Shown: positions 22,232 to 34,398 of the stretch, piece after piece
Numbering within the stretch: the stretch's first letter is position 1
Layout of the letters: the number at the start of each line of letters is the position of its first letter
Assembly: GCA_003008705.1 (NCBI GenBank)
Contig: PDUO01000021.1
Coordinates: 870,766 to 934,765 of the forward strand
From: Pezicula radicicola
Taxonomy: Eukaryota > Ascomycota > Leotiomycetes > Helotiales > Dermateaceae
Direction of reading: 5' to 3'
DNA: 64,000 bases
Translations under genes and position numbers: made by a program
The notes under the pieces: generated by a model
The model's input: only the letters and a program-made list of their open reading frames with translations
Databases searched by the model: none
What the model was told of the DNA's origin: nothing

Positions 22232-23713
22232 AATTGTACAAGAGAAGTCCTTAGTAACTTAGTATAATCTGAAGGTCTCGAAAGTTAGTGCCTCCATACC
22301 TCTATCTCTGGCCGTTGTCGAGTCTTTGCGATTGTAGCATAAGTAAGGAGAATTTCTATTCCCAAAATCTTCTGAATGCTGCAAAATGGTATCACTAGCT
22401 TTGCACACCTTGGGACCAGGGCAACATGTTATGTGTCGAGGCTCTGGGCCTCCATGGCGGATAAAGTACATTTACGCCACAGCCACAGTGATTGCATGCA
22501 AGGTCTAAATATTGACACATTTATGTAGCTCCATTTTCGGAGTCCTGGATTGGTGCTTGAGCTCATAAGCTGCAGTACAAAGCACAAATTTGAGAATCCC
22601 ATCATCCAGAAGACGCCTATTCTCGAAGATTTCGAACACGCTGCCTTAACTATGTAGTAATCTTACATCGTGAGAGGAAGAAATAAATTTGCGGTCCACA
22701 TTTGGGCAAGCACAACGTCTTCGCATCATTAGTCCGATATGAACTTGGGATCGCACTTTGAAAATATGAATAAGTAGCTGCCCTCTGCACTTCACTTCAC
22801 TTAAGTCAACCTTCTCATCTCGGCACTGGTGTAATCATTTGCTTACCCCTTTTTATGGTAAGCGAGGGCATCGTTGGAACTTAGTCAGCTGCGTTTTTCG
22901 AGCTTTAGGCTACACTTGTCGGAGTTGGTCCTTAGTCATAACCACCACACATTTAATTCTCATATAATATCAAATAATACAGTTTTTAAAAGTATACTAT
23001 TACCTATTTACTACCTTATTCTTGCACTCTATCTATTCACGATATATCTTCTGTTGCAAATGCTTTATCTTACCTTTTATCACAGAATAGAGCTGCAGTT
23101 CACTCTAAAACAAATTCAGTCAAACAATAGACTTCAGTTCTCTAACAAGATACTATACCAACAGGCTTGTAGAGTATTTATAGCATAGAATGTCTGCTCC
23201 TACAACAGGGTACAAGGGACGAAATGCTATGATAGGCTTATGTTATTTAGGATCAGCTCTTTATTGGTCCCAGTTTCAAACATGAGTCGTTAAATCGGAG
23301 ATAGCAAGTTTTCGTTCTTACTGTAGCACGGGATAGTCAACGTTGGACGAATTTCATGCTTCAAAAATCTTGATTGATCTATGCACTAGGGTGCGACAGC
23401 ATACCGTGCCACATTACAGTATCACTCCAGGATGTTACGCATGTTGCCAATTATGTCCATTGTAGCTGACACGGAACTAGCTATCTGAATACCTTGTGCA
23501 CCTTGTGTCGTGACTGGCCTGCGTAACAAAGCATCCATAGACTACATCCAAACTTCAGCCTGAAGAGGTTTTCGGTAGCATATAATCATCAAGCTTTGGT
23601 ACAGTTTTTTTTTCTTCTTCTTTTTCTTGTTCTTTTTTTCTTTCTTTTTTGTCATATTTACCAACTTCTGTGATCAATATCGCCAAATCACTTCAACATA
23701 GAAATCCCGTAAG
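22232..23713. promoter_or_regulatory. Divergent promoter region shared by NRPS and PKS
   Basis: These 1482 bases separate the NRPS start (minus strand) from the PKS start (plus strand). They hold no convincing gene; the hydrophobic open frame at 22874-23188 lies in AT-rich DNA and shows no family character. A pyrimidine tract on the plus strand at about 23607-23655, just upstream of the PKS ATG, is typical of fungal core promoters. Shared control of the two megasynthases is inferred from the arrangement. I could not single out a regulator binding site. Confidence 0.65.
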
Positions 23714-26700
23714 ATGGGCGATATTAATGGTAGCGTTGACCCATCAAACATGGTGTACGAGCCTCTCGCTATTGTTGGCATGGGGATGAGGCTACCAGGT
23801 GGAATTCACACAGCTGAAGACTTGTGGAGTCTGCTAGTCGAAAAAAGAACAACCCGATGCGAAGTTCCCAGCGATAGATTCAACATTTCGGCTTTTTACA
23901 GTCCATCAGGGAGAGTTGGATCGGTTAAAATGCAATATGGCCATTTCTTAGCGGCCACCGACGATCTACAACACTTGGACGCCTCTTTTTTCTCTATGAG
24001 TAGAAAAGAGGTGGAAATTCTTGATCCTCAGCAACGGATGCTGTTAGAAGTCGTGTACGAGTGCATGCAAAATGCAGGGCAATCAAATTGGAGAGGAGGG
24101 AATATAGGATGCTACGTGGGAGTTTGGGGAGAAGTATATTTTACCATTATCAATCGCACTACAATTCTAACTTGACGTACAGGACTGGGTGGACATTCAT
24201 GCAAAGGATAGCCAAGATGCGGTATGTATATAGAATGAACAAATGCAAACTTTCAAAGGCTGATTTTTGTAGGGTATGTATCGTATAGCCGGGGGACAAG
24301 ACTTTGCTATTTCCAACAGAATAAGCTACGAATACGATCTAAAGGGCCCTTCATTCACAATCAAAAGTGGATGCTCGTCATCCATGATAGGACTACACGA
24401 AGCTGTTCGAGCCATCCAAGCTGGTGATTGCACGAGTGCTATAGTTGCAGGGACAAACCTCATTCTATCGCCAACTATGTCAATCGCTATGACAGAGCAA
24501 GGTGTCCTTTCTCCAGATGGCGCCTGCAAATCCTTTGATATATCGGCCGACGGTTATGCGAGAGGAGAAGCTATAAATGCGATTTATATCAAGAGACTAA
24601 GCGACGCCTTACGGGACGGCGATAAAATTCGAAGCGTAATTCGAGCTACGGCAAGCAATTGTGATGGAAAGACACCGGGTATGACGTTGCCAAGTTCAGA
24701 GAGTCATGAGTCTATGATGCGAAGAGCTTACAAGGAAGCATGTCTTGACCCTACCGAGACAGCTTTTGTGGAGGCACATGGAACCGGTACAAATGTTGGC
24801 GACCCATTAGAAGCTACTGCCATTGCTAGAGTCTTTGGTGGTGAGAAGGGTGTTTATATTGGTAGTGTCAAGCCAAACCTTGGCCATAGCGAAGGCGCCT
24901 CCGGAGTGACTTCGATTCTGAAGACGGTGTTAGCTCTTGAGAATAGCACCATCCCACCAAATATCAACTTTTCGACTCCTAATCCAAAAATCCCCTTCGA
25001 GACGGCAAACATGAAGGTGCCCATTGAACCAATATCGTGGCCAAAGATTCAAGCCGAGAGAGCTAGTGTCAACTCCTTCGGTATTGGGGGAGCAAATGCA
25101 CATGTCATCCTCGACAGCCCTGCGTCTATGGGTATCAGTAATATGAAAACACACACCACAAATGGCCTTCGTAATGGAGATTTAATGAATGGACACTCAA
25201 TGAATGGAACCTCAACGAATGGACACTCGATGAATGGACACTCGATGAATGGACACTCCACGAATGGACACTCCACGAATGGACACTCAATGAATGGAAC
25301 CTCAATGAATGGACACTCCAAACCCAGACCGGCTCTTCTGGTACTCTCTGCGACCAATACAGACTCTTTGAGAGCAAATGTAGTCAAGCACCAGCAATAT
25401 GTCGAGACAAACCCCGAGAAATTGAAAGACATCGAATACAATTTATGCAACCGCAGAGAACACTTATCACATCGTGCATTTTGTGTCACAGATGGATTAT
25501 CAACCCTGGAGTTTTCGCCCCTTAACAAGCCAAAGAAGACACCAACAGTGGTAATGGTGTTTACTGGCCAGGGAGCTCAATGGGCTGAGATGGGAAAAGA
25601 ACTTATAAAGGACTTTGCATCTTTTAGCCAAGACATTGATTCCATGAATAATACTCTTTCGAAACTGGACCATCCGCCACCATGGAACATCAAGGAGGAG
25701 TTAATGAAGCACGATTCTCTAAGTTGCCTCAGCAAAGCAGAATATGCTCAGCCACTTGTTACTGCAGTTCAAGTCGCTCTTGTCAACCTTTTAAGCCGAT
25801 TTGGTGTTCAACCAGCTGCTGTAGTCGGCCATTCTAGTGGCGAGATTGCAGCTGCATATGCTGCAAACGCAATTACAGCAAATGAAGCAATCATTATTGC
25901 TTATTACCGAGGCCAAGTTACGAAAGGCTTTTCCCGACGTGGTGGAATGGCGGCAGTAGGTCTGGGACGAGAAGAGGTTCTCCCCTTTCTGATCCCGGGT
26001 GTCGGAATTGCCTGTGAGAACAGTCCTAGCAGCGTGACACTTTCTGGCGATGAAGATGCGCTAGATGCTACTTGTCAAAATATCAAGACTGCACTCCCAG
26101 ATATCTTCTTACGACATCTGAAGGTCGAAATGGCATATCATTCACGTAAGTTTTCTATTACTGCGAAGGCAACTACCATACTTGTGTTTTGTGCTTACTC
26201 CAGGTACTATAGATCATATGAGAGAGTTAGGAGAAGCATACGAAGCTTTGCTTCGACCTCACTTGAAGAGCACGGCCCCAGATGTGCCATTTTTCTCTAG
26301 TGTCGTTGGCAAAATCCTCACAAAATCCGAGAGATTCGATCCTGCATACTGGAGGGCAAACCTAGAAAACCCTGTTCTCTTCAATTCGGCTATTAAGCTC
26401 ATACTCGATACTCAGGCTCAGGACCATTTGTTCTTAGAAATTGGTCCCCACTCAGCCCTGGCTGGACCTATTCGACAAATTCTGAAGGCTAACTCAAGAA
26501 AGAATGATACATACGTTACGGCTCTGGAACGAGGAAAAGACTGCCGCGAAAGCGTACTCAAGATGGCTGGCGAGTTGTTCCTTCAAAACATCCACATCAA
26601 CTTTAAGCAAGTTGCCCCTTCTGGGACCGTCTTGACCAACCTGCCACTATATCAGTGGTGTCATGATCAGGAGTATTGGAACGAGAGCAGAGTGAGTAGG

Positions 26701-29700
26701 GAATGGAGACTTCGGAAACATGCTAATCATGAAATCCTCGGATCTCGTACGGTGGAAGGCAATGACCTTCAACCGGAGTGGAGAAATGTACTACGCCTTG
26801 ACAATGTTCCTTGGCTCCGGGACCATCAGATCATCAACGATATAGTCTTTCCGTGCGCCGGATATCTCTCTATGGCGTGTGAAGCGGTACGACAAATATC
26901 GACTACAGAAGACTTCACTTTCCGAAACGTTCTTATACAGACAGCTTTGGTTCTGTCGGACTCGAAGTCTGTTGAGATGATAACAAGCTTACGTCCGGTA
27001 CGACTGACTAACACTTTGAACTCTGTCTGGTGGGAGTTTTCTATCTCATCATTCAATGGGAGTATTTGGATGAAGCATTGCAGTGGCCAGATTCGAGCTG
27101 GAACTGATAACCCTAAAGTAAAATTGCCTCGCCGAATTGAAGACCATCCACGCCTGGTTCCATTGCCTTACCCAGCAATGAAGAAAGTTGGCCTCAATTA
27201 TGGCCCTACTTTTCAGGGGCTAGAGCGGCTTTCCGCGCTGCCAAAGAAGATGACTGCTTCGGCAACGTTGTCTAAGCCGGAGCAGTCAGAATCGCATTAT
27301 GCCATTCATCCAACGACTATAGACCATTGCCTACAACTCTTCATTATTTCGACATGCGAGGGTACTCTGCGAAATATCAACAAGCTATGTGTCCCAACAT
27401 GCATTGATCAGCTCTATATATGTGGTGGCAAAACTACAAATGGGGTCAAGGCTGAAGCTGTTGGTGCTCAGAACTCTAGTGGCACTATATCTGGGGACGT
27501 TGTGGCCGTTTCCGGCGATCAAATTATTCTATCTTTAGTTGGAGGGCAATTTTCACCTATCGAGGAAAATTCATCGGACGAAAGTCCCGATACAATCGCA
27601 GGAGCAAGACTTGACTGGAGACCAGATCTCGACTTTGTTAAGATGGACAGCCTAATCCGACCACAACAGCAGTCCACGGCTGCGACGAAGTCACTCGAAA
27701 GACTCACTATACTTTCCATTATTGAAATAGGTCGTCGTATCTCGGGACTTGTTGCGAAGTCTGAGTACTTGGAGAAGTTCCGGTCTTGGATTAATGCTCA
27801 GATCCAAAGAGCATCCGAGAACAGGTATGATTTAGTTGAAGATGCACAGTCTCTATTAGCCGTTCGTGTTAAACAGCGGCAAAGGCTCATCACTGAACTG
27901 TCAAAGAATATATCGAACTCGGAAGTAGCGGCATCTGGGGAACTAATTTCTCGCGTTCTTAAGAACTGCGAGGATATCATGGAGGGAGAGGTTGACGGTA
28001 TAGAAATTTTGCTTCCCGAAAATGGTCTCACACGCTTCTATGATAGCCTGGAATCTCGAACAGATTGCATCGATTTCTTTGCAGCGGCTGGGCATTCGAA
28101 ACCAAATCTACGGGTTCTAGAAATTGGCTCTGGAACAGGAGGAACCTCAGCCGTTGTCCTAAGAGGCCTGACTTCGACAGCCGAACGGATGTATTCAACT
28201 TACACATACACCGATATATCTTCTGGCTTCTTTGTTGAAGCCCAAGAGCGGTTTAAGGACTATCAAGGACTGGAATATAAAGTACTCGATATATCTAAAG
28301 ACCCCACCGAACAAGGTTTTCAAGATGGATCGTATGACTTGATTGTTGCAGCGAATGTCTTGCACGCAACACCAAGCCTGAATACCACGCTGAGCCACGT
28401 CCGAAAACTGCTTGCTGAAGATGGCCGTCTGTTCTTACAAGAACTTTCGCCACAGGTTCAATTCGCCAACTTGTAAGTTTCACAAGAGTTTAAGGAATTT
28501 CGCTAATATTTTTGAATAGAATTATGGGTGTCTTACCAGGCTGGTGGCTTGGAGAGGTAGATGGTCGAGCCAATGAGCCGTATATCTCTCCTCAGCGATG
28601 GGATGTGGAGCTCAGAAAAGTTGGGTTCTCTGGCCTTGACGCTACGATCTATGATGCCGAGCAGCCGTACCAGTTTAATGCTAACATAATTTCCCGTCCT
28701 AGCAAGGTGGACCGTATTGCTCAGCGAGTTACTTTGCTTTATGAGCAAGACTCAGAAATTGAGGGAATCAAAACCTCATTAGCTAATAAGGGTTATTTAG
28801 TCGACCTTTGCACAATCAAGCAGACCCCGCCTGCTGGGCAAGACATCATATCTCTTCTCGAAATTGAGAGTCCCATGTTTGAGAAGATTTCAGATACAGA
28901 CTTGGTTGTATTTCAAAATCTTATCAAAAATCTTGGAACTAATCAGCTACTATGGGTAACCAGATCAGCTCAGACGGAGTCTTATGATCCTCGGTTTGGT
29001 ATGGTCCTCGGTTTAGCAAGAACTCTTCGCTCGGAATTGTCAATATCTATTGCCACACTCGAAATAGACGTAATCGACGAGGTCGCATATACCACTATTG
29101 CGAATGTTTTTGACAAACTCAAAAACAGCTCTTCCAAACCAGACGTCAATCCTGATTATGAGTTCGTCCTGTCGAAGAAAGTTATCAATGTTGGCAGATA
29201 TCATTCTATTTCAGTAGAGCAAGAACTTGCTGTCTCAGCCTCGCAATCCCAGGCGGTAAAGCTTGAAATTGGCAGGTTTGGACTGTTGCAAACTTTGAGA
29301 TGGGTACCTTATCTTCAATCTAAGGTGGGCCATGACCAGATTGCCGTGGAGCCTAGATGTGCAGGCTTAAACTTCAAGGTGCGTTGTGCCTCAGACTTTT
29401 TTGTGAAAGTCATAAATTCTAACATCTCGCACCAGGATGTCCTCGTATCGATGGGTATTGTGAATGGGGACTCACTTGGTCTTGAGGGCTCAGGAATAGT
29501 AGTAGAAGTTGGATCTGAGGTGACAGATTTCCAAGTTGGAGATCGCGTCTTGTACATCGATCAGAATTGCTTTTCCACAAGAACAACAATTTCGGCACAG
29601 CGATGCGCAAAGATACCTCCGACGCTCTCCTGGGAAGAAGCAGCTACTATGCCCTGCGTTTATGCCACTGTTATCCATTCCCTATTAAATCTTAGGAGGT

Positions 29701-31685
29701 TACAAAAGGGTCAGAGTGTCTTGATACATTCAGCTTGTGGTGGAATAGGTCTAGCAGCGATCCAGATTTGCCAGAACATCATTGGCGCAAAGGTATGAAT
29801 CACCACTCCACGTCAAGTATCGCACCATTTCCATGTAGAAGGATTACTAAACCAGACAGATATATGTAACTGTGGGCAATGAAGAAAAAGCCCAATATCT
29901 GATGAAGACATTCGGTATTTCTCGCGATCACATCTTCAACTCCCGCGACACTTCATTCCTACCAGCTATTAAGGCTGCCACTAATGGTCATGGCGTTGAC
30001 CTAGTACTCAATAGCCTTTCTGGCGAGCTTCTACATGCCTCCTGGGAATGTGTGGCTGAGTATGGAAGTATGGTAGAGATTGGGAAGCGCGATTTCATTG
30101 GCAAGGCACAACTGAATATGGACCTATTCGAGAGCAACCGGAGCTTCTTTGGAGTTGATCTTGCTAAATTCGATGATGCTAGATGTCAGCTGTGGGTTTT
30201 GCCACTTCCTGTCTCTGAAACAATATACTAACAGTTTGTAGATTACTTGCTCAGACCGTAGAATTTTATAAAGAAGGGTTGATCAAAGCTATTGCTCCAA
30301 TGAAGATATTCGAAGGAGCGAAAGTCGAAGACAGTTTTCGTTCGTAAATTCAAACTCCTTTACTCTAACAGAATTCTGACTTCATTCTAGGGTACATGCA
30401 AAAGGGATCTCATATCGGGAAGATCGTAGTGACGATTCCAGAACGAAACACAGAGCTACCGCTGGCCCTCATTGTCCCTGAGCTGAAACTGAATCCAGAT
30501 GCTAGTTATCTACTTGTAGGTGGACTAGGTGGCCTAGGGCGTGCTATTTCAACATGGATGATAGAGAAGGGAGCACGACACTTAATCTTCCTGTCACGAT
30601 CAGCCGGAAAATCCGATCAAGATCAATCCTTCTTTCGCGAGCTTGAGAGTCAAGATTGTACTGTGCAGGCTTTTGCAGGAAGCGTAGCAACATTTCAGGA
30701 TGTTCAAAATTCAGTCAAGGGAGCATCAAAACCAATCAAAGGTGTCATCCAGATGTCGATGGTTTTAAGAGATAAGCCATTCCTAGAAATGAGTGTCTCT
30801 GATTGGGAAGCTTCAGTACTCCCCAAAGTTGAAGGAACCTGGAACTTGCACCACGCACTTCCGAAGGACCTTGACTTCTTTATAGCGACTAGCTCCCTCA
30901 GCGGCTCCTTTGGAAATGCCGGCCAGGCTAACTATGCAGCTGCAAACACGTTTCTCGATGCGTTCGTGCAGTACCGCCATAGTCTCGGTCTTCCTGCCTC
31001 TGTGGTTGACATTGGTGTCATGGGCGACATTGGCTATGTTAGCCAGAACACGGCCATCCAGGAAGCACTCCGTTCAGCTGGCACTTACTTTCTTCAGGAG
31101 CAGGATTTTCTTGACTCTCTTAACTGGGCAGTTGTCAAATCTGCAGTTGGACAGAATCTCCCTGGTAAGAGCCAACTTTTGATAGGTGTCCGGTCTAATA
31201 AACCGCTATCCGATCCCAGCAACCGTGTGTCATGGAAGAGAGACGCACGTATGGGTGCCTATCTCAACACCGGAAGTTCGGCGTCAGCCAATAATTCCAA
31301 TGCAACAGACCAACTGAAGAGCTTCATGTCTTCTGTCGAGACCGATTCGTCTATTCTCAACAGTCCAGCATCTCTTGATCTTGTAACGAATGAAATAGGT
31401 GTTCGCATTTACACATTCATGCTACAACCAGTCGAAGAGCTCGATGTATCGCAGTCCCTCGCTGCACTGGGTGTCGACTCTCTCGTAACGATTGAGATAA
31501 GGAACTGGATGAAGCGAAGTTTTGGGGGGCTGGAATTCAGCACGTTAGAGATATTGAATGCGGGCACTATCGAGGCGCTAGGTTTGCTAACAATTGAGGG
31601 ATTGAGAAGGAAGTTTGAGATAAGGGACGGTGATACGAAGGTCAGGGAGACTGGGGATACCTATTTGCTTATGAAAGCACCTTAG
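23714..31685 (+). CDS. Highly reducing polyketide synthase with C-methyltransferase (KS-AT-DH-CMeT-ER-KR-ACP)
   Basis: Eight exons inferred: 23714-24133, 24183-24221, 24273-26145, 26204-28472, 28520-29792, 29860-30191, 30242-30339 and 30391-31685, giving 2532 residues with every junction in phase. KS: Cys187 in SGCSSS, His322 in EAHGTGT, His358 in GHSEG. AT: Ser674 in GHSSGE. DH: His985 in WLRDHQI and an FPCAGY segment. CMeT: SAM loop LEIGSGTGG near 1417. [10 protein letters not shown] near 1937. KR: GGLGGLG near 2144. ACP: Ser2465 in GVDSL. A KS-AT linker is built of NGHS-type repeats. No release domain follows the ACP, so the chain must leave by a separate enzyme, perhaps the nearby thioesterase. 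Intact CMeT and ER predict a saturated, methyl-branched fatty-acyl-like chain, which would fit the dimethylmyristoyl tail of pneumocandins. It is divergent from the NRPS that would use the acyl group. Confidence 0.93.
25185..25319 (+). repeat. 15-bp tandem repeat coding MNGHS units in the PKS linker
   Basis: Nine in-frame copies of a 15-bp unit code for (M/T)NG(H/T)S between the KS and AT domains of the PKS. The copies are nearly identical at DNA level, so they are recent expansions or are being homogenised. It is a linker rather than a catalytic part. Confidence 0.9.
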
Positions 31686-31739
31686 ATTATACTCCGCGAG
31701 CAAGGCCATCGATACGACACAGAAAACATCCAAGTTCGG

Positions 31740-32305
31740 CCGCCATCAAAAGATGTTGTGTTTCATATGGTAGCGTGGGTTGATTGACATGCAATGGCCG
31801 AGAAACTTGAGTTTTATCGCGATGAAAAGGATAAGGATATACCAATCACACTATCAAAACGGCCGCGGAGAAGCCACAGAAGATGAAATATCAAACAGAT
31901 GAAGAGCTTGCACAAAAGATAACGGAATGGAAGGTTAAGACAAGGGTAGCTCGATGGCCCGAAAAACTATGTTAACCTCCTCTTACCTGTCTATATCAAT
32001 TCTTTTCCTTATTTTCGAAACCAAAGCATATATCCGCTTAACTTGGACGTTCCAAATGGACAACCGTCATTCTATTTGCAAGCAGATGGTGATCCTTCTC
32101 AAGCGGAAATTCGATCTTGCACAGCAATCCAAACAACAGAACTGAATTTTAACCTATCCCAATCCCCTAATCTAATCTCAGTTAGGGCATACCAGAATAT
32201 TCTGAATCAGAGAGTCTGTCGTCCAGTGTGGAACTCCCTTGAAGAGTTAAAAGAGGTCCTGCAAGAAGAATGGAGTAAGGTTACAATAAGGGGTCCCATC
32301 CTCTG
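31740..32305 (+). mobile_element. Decayed Tc1/mariner-type DDE transposase relic
   Basis: Conceptual translation in shifting frames gives pieces in the order expected of a fungal Tc1/mariner-like transposase C-terminal half. They are an LEFYRDEKDKD segment, LLPVYI (31979 onward), LQADGDPSQA in place of the usual LQEDNDPSHG, LSQSPNL in place of the SPDLNP motif, and VWNSLEELKEVLQEEWSKVT near the end. Several stops and frame changes interrupt it, so it is inactive. I see no terminal inverted repeats. It lies between the PKS 3' end and the oxygenase. Family recognition is from memory of the motif order. Confidence 0.7.
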
Positions 32306-32996
32306 ATTTTCGACATGCCAATATGTTTATAACCATTAGTAGAGACAAATAGAGCTCCAATCCAGAATGCAGAGTGGTAGACTTTGTAGTTAAATTAATA
32401 ATTGAATTAAAGTCATAGTTACCCTGATCTTGATGTTTTCGGCAGAATGTTAGTAACTCACGAATTCGGACACCCACTGGTAGTCACTTATAAAACCGGC
32501 TTCCCCTTTGTGTGCATTAGCTATATGATTACAGGTCCTTTTATAAACTTTAAAAATGTATAATAATTATATTACTTAATCACATTTATTATTAAATAGT
32601 GCCCTGCTTATTAGTAGTTTTTATAAGCATTTACGTTAATATAAGCTCTGTGCCTTTAGGTTGTTTAGTATTTAGTATATACTGTATTTAATAGTTTACT
32701 TAAACTATTACTTACTTAATTTAACAAATTACCTAGATATATTAAGCGACAGATTAACGTTGGTACTATAGTGTCTTGTTTTAAGACATTATAACTCCAA
32801 CCTTCCTTCTTACTAGCATGGTCTGATTCATGAAATCATACGTGATAAGAAGCTTTAGAGGCTTAGGAATAGGTGTCCAGGAGAGCATAAAGTCAGCTTG
32901 CCCCCCCACTCATCTCATATTCTGTCAAAAATGCTCAAATAGCTCTTGAGTTGACAACAGTATTGTTCGTTGCACGACCAAAGAAAAGTCTTCAAC
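32306..32996. other. AT-rich intergenic stretch upstream of the oxygenase
   Basis: No gene seen. The part at about 32540-32760 is very AT-rich and full of TA-rich words, as left by repeat-induced point mutation of an old repeat. The last 200 bases must hold the promoter of the 2-oxoglutarate oxygenase. An ATG at 32931 in the same frame is followed two codons later by a stop. Confidence 0.5.
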
Positions 32997-34071
32997 ATGT
33001 ACAGCATATCTTTCGCTGGACTTTTTCATGGTAACAATAAAGATGTCCAAATTCTGGCAGAAGCGGCAACTACTCAGGGATTCTTCAACTTGGAGCTCGA
33101 TTGCATTGACGCAAGAGTATTCCAAGAAGATGTGAAATTCCTCGAATCATTTGCAAAGGATATTCTTGACAGCCCTGAGAATATAAAGGCAGCTTACCAT
33201 TTTCATAGGACAGGACGCTTCCGAACCACAGGGTAAGACCAAATCAATAACATCAATCTAACTGGGTTTATGCTAATGTGCAAAACTAGGTTCAAGCCTC
33301 TCGGAATTGAAGAAGGAGCCAAACAAGGAAAACCAGATGGATTCGAACTCTTCATGGTAAGTTAGACGCAATGCAGACTACTTGTGATTGCTCACATTGA
33401 AGGTGTAGTTGCCTCAAAAGGAACTTCTGCTCTCAGAGTTCAGAAAGGAACTCAACTGTCCCCCTTTGGTTATGTTAAATGTCGATACACTCACCAACTG
33501 CCTCAAAGACTACGAACGAGTATCTCAGATGATATTGCAGCGACTGACAGAGGGTCTCAGACTCGACAATGGAATGCTGGATGCGCATGATCCTTCTTTA
33601 CCTTCAGTCACGAATATGGGCTTTATCAAGTATCCACCTCAAGCCAAGGAGTCCGGGAATTTCGGGCATATTGCTCATACGGATGTTGGAAGCTTAACCA
33701 TCCTTTCGGCGACCCAGAGAGGATTGCAAACTATGGACAACAAGACTCAGAAATGGATATGGGTTGATCCCAGCGATCAGCACTTGTTTGTACAGCTGGG
33801 AGATTCACTTAAATTCCTCTCTCAGGGCAAAATCCTGCCCTCACTTCATAGGGTCGTACCTAGTGATGTCGCCCCTCAGGCAACAAAGTATACAGTTGCG
33901 TACTTTGTACGTCCTGACGAGGAGGCTGAAATCACGGCTGATGATGGAAAAGTCTGGCTTTACAAGGACTATCACTGTAGAAAGTTCGACGCCTTTGCAA
34001 GACCATTGGGCTATAGACCAGACGGAGAAGAGTCACTCATATCGCTGCGTGAATACGCAAGGATGGAGTAG
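32997..34071 (+). CDS. 2-oxoglutarate/Fe(II)-dependent oxygenase, IPNS-like
   Basis: Three exons inferred: 32997-33232, 33290-33356 and 33409-34071, 321 residues. The C-terminal jelly-roll domain has the iron facial triad: HTD in [13 protein letters not shown] (exon 3) and the distal His in LPSLHRVV. The co-substrate Arg is in [10 protein letters not shown]. The N-terminal part ([15 protein letters not shown]) is the usual DIOX_N-like region. I chose the ATG at 32997; the frame is open a little further upstream but has no other usable ATG, so a short additional 5' exon is possible. Such enzymes hydroxylate proline, ornithine, homotyrosine or glutamine residues in echinocandin pathways. Position between the PKS and the thioesterase supports a tailoring role, but the substrate cannot be read from sequence. 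It is convergent with the thioesterase gene. Confidence 0.88.
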
Positions 34072-34398
34072 GCTTTTGTTGTTCTTTAGAAGATGCGATG
34101 AAATTTGATCCGTTAAATCCATCAGTCGCTGCCATCTGTTCCTTAGCCTATATTGTCATCCTTTCATGCCCGTAGTAACTAGCAGGCAGATCCATATGTT
34201 AGCTCCTCTTGATCTCATGACGCGTTTCAGTTGTGTTGAAAAGCAAGAGAAACAAACGCGTACAATAGAATCACATTCCGTATTACGTTTCACACTATCT
34301 TAAATTTATCTATCTTGTGATCATGTACACGGTGCCTATGTCATGCCTCTTCAGCGCTCTTACAGAAATAATTGCTGAACCTTTTTTATATAAATATT
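34072..34398. terminator. Shared 3' region between convergent oxygenase and thioesterase genes
   Basis: About 330 bases hold the 3' ends of two convergent transcripts. AT-rich words such as TTTTTTATATAAATATTC lie just beyond the thioesterase stop on the minus strand. No gene seen. Confidence 0.4.

Noticed and set aside
22874..23188. 104-residue hydrophobic open frame between NRPS and PKS
   Set aside because: Lies in AT-rich promoter DNA; its hydrophobicity follows from composition and it has no family resemblance.
25185..25319. Regular short repeats considered as a CRISPR-like array
   Set aside because: Units are contiguous without unique spacers, are in frame within a PKS gene, and the organism is a eukaryote.
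25049..25528. Open frames on the minus strand opposite the PKS repeat region (159 and 80 residues)
   Set aside because: They are the antisense reading of the 15-bp MNGHS repeat and of conserved KS-AT sequence; the plus-strand reading is a known domain.
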